A DNA stretch of 7,494 bases from JBMZCV01 sp049613665 (lineage in GTDB: Bacteria > Bacteroidota > Bacteroidia > Chitinophagales > UBA2359). The translations under genes were made by a program, and so were the position numbers. Numbering within the stretch: position 1 is the first letter of the stretch; the number at the start of each line of letters is the position of its first letter. The notes under the pieces are model-generated. The model was not told the DNA's origin and searched no databases. It saw only the letters and a program-made list of their open reading frames with translations. The stretch is taken from NCBI GenBank assembly GCA_049613665.1, contig JBMZCV010000216.1, positions 1 to 7,494 of the forward strand, written 5' to 3'. This document shows positions 1-6,660 of the stretch, in pieces.

Positions 1-293
1 TAACTCAAAAAATCTCTGCCTCAAATCGTGAACTTATTTTTTTGCTGTTACTAAATAAAAAAAGAGGGGAGTTTATTTAATAAACTCACCCTCTCATTAC
101 AAAAACAATATTACCGCAAAATGAAAGATTATTTTTCAATAGCTATTTAGGTGTGTGCATTTTTTAGCCAAAATTATCACAACATAAATAGTTACATTTC
201 TCAAACCATTAAACAATGATTTTCACAAAGTTAAACTAAAAAAATAAATTTATCTTATTTCATAGCCGATATTTTTTGAAAAAGCTTATTTTT
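1..293. other. Gene-free left flank, downstream of pyrG
   Basis: No coding region can be supported here. On the plus strand one frame is open from the window edge to a TAA at 78-80, but it has only about 25 codons, is low in complexity and runs into the terminator hairpin. It could be the tail of a gene starting outside the window, or chance. Every ATG I checked on either strand between 95 and 293 meets a stop within ten codons. The stretch is AT-rich and probably serves as the roughly 200-nt 3' untranslated region of pyrG, ending at the terminator at 51-94. Confidence 0.6.
51..94 (-). terminator. Rho-independent terminator for leftward transcription (pyrG)
   Basis: The arms 63-75 and 81-94 pair almost perfectly: 13 base pairs with one bulged A at 88, and one more T-A pair (76/80) closing a three-base loop. 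On the minus strand the stem is followed directly by a U-rich tract, TTTTTTTATTTAG (complement of 51-63). On the plus strand no T run follows, so the direction is leftward. It lies about 200 nt past the pyrG stop codon with no other minus-strand gene between, so pyrG is the likely client. Confidence 0.85.
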
Positions 294-1904
294 TTATTTT
301 GCTGTTTTATGTTCTAGCGTTGCTTTTACGAATGCCTGAAACAAAGGATGAGGATTTAGAACCGTGCTTTTTAGCTCTGGGTGAAACTGAACACCGACAA
401 ACCAAGGATGTTCTTTGTGTTCGACAATTTCTACCAAGTTGGTAGCTGCATTGATGCCTGTTGGCTGCAAACCTGCTGCTTCAAATTGTTTGAGATAGGT
501 ATTGTTGAACTCATAGCGATGTCGGTGTCGCTCCGAAATATTTAAACTACGATAAGCTGTTGCTGCTTTTGTTTTGGCTTTCAAACGACAAGGATATGCC
601 CCCAAACGCATTGTACCACCTTTTTGTTCAATATTTTTCTGGTCAGCCATCATATCAATCACAGGATATGGCGTATTTGCTTCCATTTCGGTAGAGTGAG
701 CAGCTTCGAGTTTCAGCACATTGCGAGCAAACTCAATCACAGCACATTGCATGCCCAAACAGATGCCGAAAAAAGGCAAATTATTTTCTCTAGCATATTT
801 TATAGCTGTTATTTTACCTTCTATGCCACGCTCGCCAAAACCAGGTGCTACCAAAATGCCGTGCAAATCTCCAAACTTTTCTATCACATTATTTGCCGTA
901 ATATATTCAGAATGAATGGTTTTTATATTAACTTTACAATCATTCATAGCTCCAGCATGAACAAATGCTTCATGAATAGACTTGTAAGCATCTTGCAATT
1001 CGACATATTTTCCTATCAAACCGATATTGACTTCATAAGTGGCTGTTTTTAGTTTTCCCAAAAACATCTTCCACTTCTTCATGTTCAATTCGCTGTGTGT
1101 AGGCAGCCGCAATTTGTCTAACACAATACGATCTAGGCGTTCTTTAAACAAAATGAGCGGGACATCATAAATGGTTTCGGCATCAATAGCTTCAATGACA
1201 GCATTGCTTTCGACATTGCAAAACTTTGCTATTTTGCTCCGAATTTCGTTTGAAATATGTTTTTCGGTGCGACAAACCAACACATCTGGCTGAATACCAT
1301 GACGTGAAAGTTCTTTTACAGAATGTTGTGTAGGTTTTGTTTTTAGCTCTTTGGCAGCCGACAAATAGGGGAGAAGTGTGAGGTGAATCACTACGCAATT
1401 TATCAAGCCCAACTCCCAACGCAACTGCCGAACTGCTTCAATATATGGCAAAGATTCAATATCGCCAACCGTACCGCCAAGTTCTGTAAGCACGACATCA
1501 AACTCACCTGTGTTGCCGAGCATCAACACTCGCCTTTTTATTTCGTCTGTTATATGCGGAATAATTTGAACCGTTTTGCCCAAATATTCACCTTTTCGCT
1601 CATTTTCTATAACCGTTTGATAAATTTTTCCTGTTGTTACATTATTTGCCTGTGAAGTCGTGATGTCTAAAAAACGCTCATAATGTCCTAAGTCGAGGTC
1701 TGTTTCTGCACCATCATCAGTAACATAGCATTCTCCATGTTCATAAGGGTTTAAAGTACCTGGATCGACATTTAAATAAGGGTCAAATTTTTGTATCGTT
1801 ACTTTCAAGCCTCTAGCTTGCAGCAAGTTGCCCAAAGAAGATGCGATGATACCTTTTCCCAAAGAAGAAGTAACGCCTCCTGTTACGAATATATGTTTTG
1901 TCAT
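294..1904 (-). CDS. pyrG: CTP synthase (glutamine-hydrolysing), complete
   Basis: This enzyme makes CTP from UTP, ATP and glutamine in the cytoplasm, the last step of de novo pyrimidine nucleotide synthesis. The 536-residue product has the two usual parts. The N-terminal synthetase domain carries the P-loop-like GGVTSSLGKG (residues 9-18), the KFDPYLNVDPGT motif and the Mg/nucleotide region GAETDLDLGHYERF. The C-terminal class I glutamine amidotransferase domain has its nucleophile Cys382 in GICLGMQ and His508/Glu510 in FHPE, so the triad is intact. An upstream in-frame ATG at 1997 would add 31 residues. I reject it because the family starts at M-x-K-x-IFVTGG and because a good promoter (1950-1978) lies inside that extension. 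The length is normal for the family. The gene stands alone, divergent from the caspase-like gene. No mutation or frameshift is seen. Expected to be essential or nearly so. Confidence 0.98.
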   Translation of the reverse strand: MTKHIFVTGGVTSSLGKGIIASSLGNLLQARGLKVTIQKFDPYLNVDPGTLNPYEHGECYVTDDGAETDLDLGHYERFLDITTSQANNVTTGKIYQTVIENERKGEYLGKTVQIIPHITDEIKRRVLMLGNTGEFDVVLTELGGTVGDIESLPYIEAVRQLRWELGLINCVVIHLTLLPYLSAAKELKTKPTQHSVKELSRHGIQPDVLVCRTEKHISNEIRSKIAKFCNVESNAVIEAIDAETIYDVPLILFKERLDRIVLDKLRLPTHSELNMKKWKMFLGKLKTATYEVNIGLIGKYVELQDAYKSIHEAFVHAGAMNDCKVNIKTIHSEYITANNVIEKFGDLHGILVAPGFGERGIEGKITAIKYARENNLPFFGICLGMQCAVIEFARNVLKLEAAHSTEMEANTPYPVIDMMADQKNIEQKGGTMRLGAYPCRLKAKTKAATAYRSLNISERHRHRYEFNNTYLKQFEAAGLQPTGINAATNLVEIVEHKEHPWFVGVQFHPELKSTVLNPHPLFQAFVKATLEHKTAK

Positions 1905-1949
1905 AATAAACTGTTGTGTTGTTGCTAAAAAAAGAATTTTGTTGTGTCG

Positions 1950-1978
1950 CAAAAATAGTTCTTTTATTTTAGAGGCAA
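1950..1978 (-). promoter_or_regulatory. Bacteroidota-type promoter for pyrG
   Basis: Read on the minus strand, a TTG (-33 element, 1978-1976) is followed after 18 bases by TATTTTTG (1957-1950), a full match to the TAnnTTTG -7 consensus of Bacteroidota. Transcription would start near 1945, leaving a leader of about 40 nt before the ATG at 1904. The leader has no purine-rich ribosome-binding site, which is normal in this phylum. The position also fixes the pyrG start, because the alternative ATG at 1997 would lie upstream of the transcript. Confidence 0.65.
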
Positions 1979-2028
1979 GGAAAAAAAGCTTTCTCATTTT
2001 AGATATAAAATATTAAAATGCAAATCAG

Positions 2029-2061
2029 TTTGAAAAAAACGAAAAACTTATCTTAATTTTG
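2029..2061 (+). promoter_or_regulatory. Bacteroidota-type promoter for the caspase-like gene
   Basis: TTTG at 2029-2032 is followed after 21 bases by TAATTTTG at 2054-2061, a full match to both elements of the Bacteroidota housekeeping promoter (TTTG, about 19-21 nt, TAnnTTTG). Transcription would start near 2066, about 220 nt before the preferred ATG at 2288. It is back to back with the pyrG promoter, the two -33 elements being about 50 bp apart. Confidence 0.6.
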
Positions 2062-2287
2062 GCGTATAAGAAAGGAGAAGTAGTTACTAAACTTTTGCTA
2101 TTAAATAGAGTCAAAGCAATATTTGTGTCAAAAAACTGTTTTTCTATTACTTACCCTACTTACTTTTTTTGCTAACAATGTAATAAACAACTACTATATT
2201 ATGTCAATTTGGGTTGAAAACATTTTTTTCACCTCAAGAGCTTCCACTATTACCTTTTTCAAAAAACATAATAAAGTTTTATCTACC

Positions 2288-4879
2288 ATGAAGTCACTAT
2301 ATACTCACATATTCATATATTTATTCTTATTTCTTTTTACTCATCTAAATGCAGAAGCACAATATAACAAGAAATGGGAAAAAGGCATTGAGGAGTTTGC
2401 TCATTTTTCAGATGTTGTAGAGCTCGAAAATGGCGATGTTATATTGGCTACCAACGACAGGCAAGGCCATATAGAAATGATGCGACTCAATGAAAACGGT
2501 GGCAAAGTTTGGCAAAAAGCCTTAGCAATAGGTGGCAAGCTCGAAGTAGTGTCGATGTGCAAAGTCAATTATCAAGTAGCCATTTTGGCCATCAAAGACA
2601 ACTCAAAAACTGTTGTGATACAAATAGATGACGCTGGCCGTGAAAAATGGCGAAAGTCTTTTTCAGATGTTTTTGGCTATCATATCGCATTTTCCGACAA
2701 AGGAAAGCTATTTGTTGCAGGCGAATCCTTTTATAAAAATGCCAATTTTTGGGCAGCAATGTTGAGCAAAGATGGCCGTGTAGTTTGGGAAAAAAGCATA
2801 AATAGCTCGGTAACAGAAGTCGCTTATAGCATTGCACCTACAAAAGATGGTGGCTGTGTTTTGGCTGGCGAAAGCAACCGACAAGTGTTGGCAATACGGC
2901 TAAGTGCGAAAGGCGAAGTCGTTTGGGATAAATTATATGGCGAAAATGGCTACCAACATTTTGCAAAACATATCTCAGTCTTGCCAAATGACAATTTTTT
3001 GATTAGTGGCTACGAATCCAAAACAGGTTTCAAAAAGCGAGAAGATTGTTGGCTCATGAAAATTGATAGCAGGGGAAAAGAGGTTTGGAAAAAAAATTTG
3101 GGCAAAGAATATGACAATGAATATGCTGTTTTGAGCAGACCAAATAACAATAATTTAATAGTAGGAGCAAATATAGAAAATCGGAATGGAAAACAAGCGT
3201 GGTTATTTGGTTTAAATACTCAAAGAGAGATGATTTGGAGCGAAAAGCTGCGAAAAAATCAAGGAACGATTATGCACAATTTTTTGCAAACTAAAGATAA
3301 GGGAATTGTTGTTGTAGGTTCAAAAATAGATAGTTATGGCCAGAAAATGGCGTGGATTGTAAAGCTAAAAAATGAACGAACTACCGCAAATAGTACGCCA
3401 CCGCAAGCAAATATAAAACCTAATAGCCAAGCAGCAGCAAAACCAAATTATGCAGACAATCGGCCGCCCAAACCTTATATGAAACCAACAAGTTCTGAAA
3501 ATAAACCATCACAAAGTAATTCATCTAATACAGCTAGAGAAACAGCAAAAAGAGATAGCAATGCACCACAAATAGCTGTTTATCAACCAATTATAGATAA
3601 AAATAAATCAGTAACTGTAAAATCAAATAGTATTAAAATTGAAGGGCTTGTAAGAGATGAAAGCAAATTGGTTTCTATTCAAATAGGCGAATATCCGCAA
3701 AATGTGAGTAGAACAAGCACGAAAAAAAGCGACTTTTCGGCTACCATACATTTAAATATAGGGCAAAACAAAATTGATATTCGAGCTATTGATGAGCATG
3801 GTAATTTGGCTACCGAAACCCTTTTTATCACTTATGAAACCGTTAGAGATATAACAGGCCCAGATTTGCAAATTACGAGTCCACTATTAGATGGAAATGC
3901 TTTTGCTACCATTTTTGAGAAAAATGTTAAAATAAAAGGTTTTGCGACCGATGCGAGCGGTGTTCGTTCTGTTAGTGTAGGAGGAAACCCTGCTGTTTTA
4001 GCCAAAAAAGGAGAGAAAGAAACGACTTTTGAAGCAACGGTTTTACTAAAAAAAGAGGGAGAACATCGCATTGAAATTGTTGCGTTTGACGAAAAAGGAA
4101 ATACACAACATTATTTTTGCAAACTGCAATTTGAAGATATGGAAATCACGCCAACAAAAGGAAAAAATTATATTTTGACTATCGCAGTAGATGAATATTA
4201 TTTGCAGTCGCAACGAAATCTGAATAATCCTGTGAAAGATAGCAAAGCGGTTGTCGCTGCTCTGCAAAATCGCTATCAATTTTCAAAACAAAACACAGTA
4301 GCTTTGTATAACAAAGAAGCAACTAGCCAAAGCATTCGACAAGCTTTCAGAGAAATGGTGCAAAAACTAACCAAAGACGATAATCTAATTATCTATTATT
4401 CTGGACATGGCGTTTATGATAAAGTGATTGACGAAGGCTATTGGACACCTTACAATACTGACCCAAATAATTATAAGTCTTACATTTCAAACTCTGATAT
4501 TCTTACTTTTGTTAAATCTATGAAAGCCAAACATGTTTTCGTCATTTCAGATGCTTGTTTTTCTGGCTCTCTTTTTGCCGAGAAAAAAGGATTTTTGCAA
4601 AATGTAGAAAAATTTCCTTCTCGTTGGTGCTTGGCTTCTGGCCGACTCGAAACCGTTTCCGATGGAATTGCTGGCTACAATAGCCCTTTTGCCGATGCTA
4701 TACTCACCTATCTAAATCAAAATAGCAAGCCTATGTTTGCCTCTTCAGAGCTGGCCCAATATGTCAAAATTACGGTCGCCAACAATACAGAACAAACGCC
4801 TATCGGCAATCCATTGCGAAATGTAGGCGACAAAGGTGGCGAATTTGTATTTAAATTGAAGCAAGCCCTAATAAAATAG
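2288..4879 (+). CDS. Exported caspase-like (C14) protease with N-terminal beta-propeller and two Ig-like domains
   Basis: The 863-residue product is probably exported. Residues 1-24 form a signal peptide (MKSLY, then a Leu/Phe/Ile core, ending AEA|Q) with no lipobox cysteine. Residues 25-360 hold seven D/N-x-x-G-x-x-x-W-x-K type repeats whose Trp fall at 30, 75, 121, 167, 213, 267 and 317, typical of a PQQ-like seven-bladed propeller. A Pro/Asn/Ser/Lys-rich linker (about 362-425) leads to two related Ig-like domains (about 426-518 and 523-612), each ending in a 'DE-x-GN' strand. The C-terminal domain (about 624-850) is caspase-like: His707 in YYSGHG and Cys757 in SDACFSG form the dyad, 50 residues apart as is usual. 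The start at 2288 is chosen for the signal peptide; the longest frame begins at a TTG (2123). No type IX sorting domain is visible at the C-terminus, so it may stay in the periplasm. The substrate is unknown. Confidence 0.85.
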   Translation: MKSLYTHIFIYLFLFLFTHLNAEAQYNKKWEKGIEEFAHFSDVVELENGDVILATNDRQGHIEMMRLNENGGKVWQKALAIGGKLEVVSMCKVNYQVAILAIKDNSKTVVIQIDDAGREKWRKSFSDVFGYHIAFSDKGKLFVAGESFYKNANFWAAMLSKDGRVVWEKSINSSVTEVAYSIAPTKDGGCVLAGESNRQVLAIRLSAKGEVVWDKLYGENGYQHFAKHISVLPNDNFLISGYESKTGFKKREDCWLMKIDSRGKEVWKKNLGKEYDNEYAVLSRPNNNNLIVGANIENRNGKQAWLFGLNTQREMIWSEKLRKNQGTIMHNFLQTKDKGIVVVGSKIDSYGQKMAWIVKLKNERTTANSTPPQANIKPNSQAAAKPNYADNRPPKPYMKPTSSENKPSQSNSSNTARETAKRDSNAPQIAVYQPIIDKNKSVTVKSNSIKIEGLVRDESKLVSIQIGEYPQNVSRTSTKKSDFSATIHLNIGQNKIDIRAIDEHGNLATETLFITYETVRDITGPDLQITSPLLDGNAFATIFEKNVKIKGFATDASGVRSVSVGGNPAVLAKKGEKETTFEATVLLKKEGEHRIEIVAFDEKGNTQHYFCKLQFEDMEITPTKGKNYILTIAVDEYYLQSQRNLNNPVKDSKAVVAALQNRYQFSKQNTVALYNKEATSQSIRQAFREMVQKLTKDDNLIIYYSGHGVYDKVIDEGYWTPYNTDPNNYKSYISNSDILTFVKSMKAKHVFVISDACFSGSLFAEKKGFLQNVEKFPSRWCLASGRLETVSDGIAGYNSPFADAILTYLNQNSKPMFASSELAQYVKITVANNTEQTPIGNPLRNVGDKGGEFVFKLKQALIK

Positions 4880-4997
4880 AACAAAATTGAAATGTTATTT
4901 GTTGGAGAAGAGCAAGATAATGTTCAATAATTTACTTTGACATGAAGGCTATAATGTTATCATCAACAACGAAAGAAACCAACTTTATTGTTATTTA

Positions 4998-5010
4998 AGT
5001 GCCAAGCACT
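4998..5010. repeat. Short perfect hairpin AGTGC-CAA-GCACT
   Basis: Five perfect base pairs close a three-base loop. The following bases (ATTTAATAAA) are AT-rich but not a T run, so it is at best a weak terminator for the caspase-like transcript, 120 nt past its stop codon. Confidence 0.4.
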
Positions 5011-5029
5011 ATTTAATAAACGGTCGATT

Positions 5030-5069
5030 CGTTGCTAACGCATTGATAATCAGTATGTTAGCTTCAACG
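5030..5069. repeat. Long imperfect hairpin in the bshA upstream spacer
   Basis: GCTAAC (5034-5039) pairs with GTTAGC (5057-5062). Between them the strand folds on through wobble pairs and one C/A mismatch to a TGA-TAA-TCA tip at 5044-5052. Outside, CGTT (5030-5033) pairs with AACG (5066-5069), with TTC bulged. This gives about 17 pairs in 40 nt. No T run follows in either direction, so it does not look like an intrinsic terminator. A leader structure, protein-binding site or remnant of a palindromic repeat element are possible. Confidence 0.45.
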
Positions 5070-5146
5070 AGAAGTATCACTATTTCTGTCCAACTACTTA
5101 TTTTGCAAAAACAACCTAATTCTTTTCAACAAATAACAATATATTT

Positions 5147-6304
5147 ATGAAAATTGGCATGGTATGCTACCCAACTTATGGCGGTAGTGGCGTTGTGGCC
5201 ACCGAACTCGGCAAGGCATTGGCCAACAAAGGGCATCAAGTACATTTTGTGGCTTATGAACAGCCTGCTCGTTTACATCATTTTTTCGAAAATATCTATT
5301 TTCACGAAGTTAGCTTCACCAACTATCCGCTTTTCGTCTTTCCGCCTTACGAAACAGCTTTGGCAAGTAAATTGGTAGATGTCGTAAAATTTCAAAAGCT
5401 AGATGTTATTCATGTGCATTATGCTATTCCACATGCTTCGGCCGCATTTTTGGCCAAAAAAATTCTAGCAGAACAAGGCATTCATATTCCTGTTGTGACG
5501 ACATTGCACGGTACAGATATTACGCTTGTGGGCAAAGATTCTACCTTTGAGCCAGTCGTTAGTTTTTCTATCAATAAATCTGATGGCGTGACGACTGTTT
5601 CTGAAAGTTTGAAGCAAGAAACCTTCGATTATTTTGAAATAACAAACGATATAGAAGTGATACCGAATTTTATAGATTTGGAAGCTTTCAAAAAATACGA
5701 CAAAGACCATTTCAAAAAGGCCATTGCACCACAAGGAGAGGCTATTGTGATGCACGTTTCCAACTTTCGAAAAGTAAAACGTATAGAAGATGTTGTGAAT
5801 ATATTTCATGGCATACGGCAGCAAAAACCAGCAAAATTGTTGTTGGTAGGAGATGGGCCAGAGCGTAAAAAAGCGGAGGCTTTGTGCAGAGAGTTGGCGA
5901 TATGTCACGATGTGCGATTTTTGGGCAAGCAGCAAGCAGTTGGCGAGTTGTTGGCTATTGCAGATTTGTTTTTGATGCCTTCCGAAAAAGAGAGTTTTGG
6001 TTTGGCGGCTTTGGAGGCTATGGCTTGCGAAGTGCCTGTTATTTCTTCGAATGCAGGCGGTTTGCCAGAAATAAATATTGATGGCGAAACTGGTTTTATG
6101 AGCGATGTAGGCGATGTGAAAGATATGATAGCAAAGTCATTGAAGATTCTTAGCGATGAAAATAGCTTACAGACATTTAGAAAAAACGCTTTGGCACAAG
6201 CAAAACGCTTCGATATTGCGAATATCTTGCCTTTGTATGAAAATTATTATCAAAAAATAATTGAAAAATGCAAGGCTATGCAGCAAACTGAAGCTGTTTT
6301 ATAA
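5147..6304 (+). CDS. bshA: N-acetyl-alpha-D-glucosaminyl L-malate synthase, bacillithiol pathway
   Basis: BshA is a cytoplasmic GT4-family, GT-B-fold glycosyltransferase that joins UDP-GlcNAc to L-malate, the first step of bacillithiol synthesis; BshB and BshC complete the thiol. The 385-residue product opens with MKIGMVCYPTYGGSGVVATE, the BshA signature with the glycine-rich loop at 12-15. Other family features are HGTDITLVG (121-129), PNFID (173-177), the nucleotide-binding SNFRKVKR (205-212) and the E-x7-E motif (Glu282 and Glu290) in ESFGLAALEAMA. Length and domain order are normal and nothing is missing. The ATG at 5147 gives exactly the family N-terminus; no Shine-Dalgarno is present. 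The gene follows a 267-bp spacer after the caspase-like gene on the same strand and ends at its own terminator. No bshB or bshC is in the window, so the rest of the pathway must be elsewhere. Confidence 0.95.
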   Translation: MKIGMVCYPTYGGSGVVATELGKALANKGHQVHFVAYEQPARLHHFFENIYFHEVSFTNYPLFVFPPYETALASKLVDVVKFQKLDVIHVHYAIPHASAAFLAKKILAEQGIHIPVVTTLHGTDITLVGKDSTFEPVVSFSINKSDGVTTVSESLKQETFDYFEITNDIEVIPNFIDLEAFKKYDKDHFKKAIAPQGEAIVMHVSNFRKVKRIEDVVNIFHGIRQQKPAKLLLVGDGPERKKAEALCRELAICHDVRFLGKQQAVGELLAIADLFLMPSEKESFGLAALEAMACEVPVISSNAGGLPEINIDGETGFMSDVGDVKDMIAKSLKILSDENSLQTFRKNALAQAKRFDIANILPLYENYYQKIIEKCKAMQQTEAVL

Positions 6305-6332
6305 TAACAGATTTTGAAACACTTGTTTTAAG

Positions 6333-6372
6333 AAAAAAGCTGGAAAATGTATATCGTTTTCCAGCTTTTTTT
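6333..6372 (+). terminator. Strong rho-independent terminator after bshA
   Basis: The arms AAAAAAGCTGGAAAA (6333-6347) and its complement (6357-6371) pair perfectly around a nine-base loop, and the stem runs into a seven-T tract (6366-6372). It begins 28 nt after the bshA stop codon. The A run on the left side would also let it act on leftward transcripts, but no minus-strand gene lies to its right in the window. Confidence 0.92.
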
Positions 6373-6516
6373 GTGTAGAAAAGTAGTGCTTTTTACGTTT
6401 TTTCGAGCGAAAAAGTTAGAAAACACTTTTTTCAAGAAAAATTAAAATGTTTTTTAGGGGAATTATTTTAGTTAAATAAAAATGTATAAAAGTTTGTTTT
6501 TCAATAGCTTAAAGTA

Positions 6517-6550
6517 AATAGTAAAAACATCAAATAATAGTAAAAATATC
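6517..6550 (+). repeat. Two-copy 15-bp direct repeat upstream of the LRR gene
   Basis: AATAGTAAAAACATC (6517-6531) and AATAGTAAAAATATC (6536-6550) match at 14 of 15 positions with a 19-bp period. They lie 31 bp upstream of the predicted -33 element of the LRR gene. They could be a regulator site pair, or chance in AT-rich sequence. Confidence 0.3.
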
Positions 6551-6580
6551 TTTTTGAGTAGAAAAATGCCGATTCGTGTC

Positions 6581-6612
6581 TTTGCGGTTTTCTATGCAAT
6601 AGTGCATCTTTG
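6581..6612 (+). promoter_or_regulatory. Probable promoter for the LRR gene
   Basis: TTTG at 6581-6584 is followed after 20 bases by CATCTTTG at 6605-6612, which matches TAnnTTTG except for C in place of the first T. Transcription would start near 6617, about 44 nt before the ATG at 6661. The rest of 6373-6660 is AT-rich spacer without an identifiable gene. Confidence 0.5.
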
Positions 6613-6660
6613 TAGTAAAATTAAGAAATTAAATAGATAACCATAAAAACATTCTAAAAG

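Larger units (their letters stand above)
1905..2287. other. Divergent intergenic region between pyrG and the caspase-like gene
   Basis: This 383-bp stretch separates two genes transcribed away from each other and holds one promoter for each (1950-1978 leftward, 2029-2061 rightward). The rightward transcript would have a long leader of about 220 nt. That leader contains an orphan purine-rich AAAGGAGAAG at 2071-2080 with no ATG at a useful distance, and a short AAAAAC-T-GTTTTT palindrome at 2131-2143. The caspase reading frame stays open upstream of 2288, with a TTG at 2123 and an ATG at 2201, but the sequence there does not look like an exported protein start. I see no riboswitch or small RNA I could name. 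Confidence 0.6.
4893..5138. repeat. Spacer bounded by 12-bp perfect inverted repeats, MITE-like
   Basis: The gene-free spacer between the caspase-like gene and bshA is bounded by TGTTATTTGTTG at 4893-4904 and its exact complement at 5127-5138; the similarity continues weakly inward (GGAGAAGA against AAAAGA). A partial third copy, TTGTTATTT, lies at 4988-4996. Inside are two hairpins (4998-5010 and 5030-5069). Total length is 246 bp, and the right end is 8 bp before the bshA ATG. No target-site duplication is visible and no transposase is encoded, so a miniature transposable element is only one reading. A chance repeat in AT-rich DNA, or a structured leader of bshA, are others. No promoter matching the phylum consensus was found in it. 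Confidence 0.4.

Noticed and set aside
3..80. Open plus-strand frame at the left edge as the tail of an upstream gene
   Set aside because: Only about 25 codons, low complexity, no recognisable motif, and it ends inside the terminator hairpin; it cannot be told from chance.
132..144. 13-mer TTTTTCAATAGCT shared with 6497-6509
   Set aside because: Short and AT-rich, with no shared flanks; probably chance.
624..1052. 142-codon plus-strand open frame inside pyrG
   Set aside because: It is antisense to a certain gene and its translation shows no family features; this is a shadow of pyrG codon use.
1905..1997. 31-residue N-terminal extension of CTP synthase
   Set aside because: The family begins at the downstream ATG, the extension is not conserved in kind, and a consensus promoter lies within it.
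2123..2287. 55-residue extension of the caspase-like protein from a TTG, or from the ATG at 2201
   Set aside because: The TTG is a weak start. Starting at 2288 gives a clean signal peptide ending in AEA|Q, while the longer forms bury it.
5039..5119. 26-codon open frame (RIDNQYVSFNEKYHYF...) in the spacer before bshA, as a gene remnant
   Set aside because: It has no start codon, follows a stop and is too short to compare; mentioned only because its composition looks somewhat protein-like.
5465..5935. 156-codon minus-strand open frame inside bshA
   Set aside because: It is antisense to a clear bshA gene and its product has no recognisable domain.
6398..6433. Alternative hairpins TTTTTTCG/CGAAAAA and GAAAAAGT/ACTTTTTTC resembling an attenuator
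   Set aside because: The stems are nearly all A-T, lie just after a strong terminator and far from the next gene; A and T runs alone can explain them.
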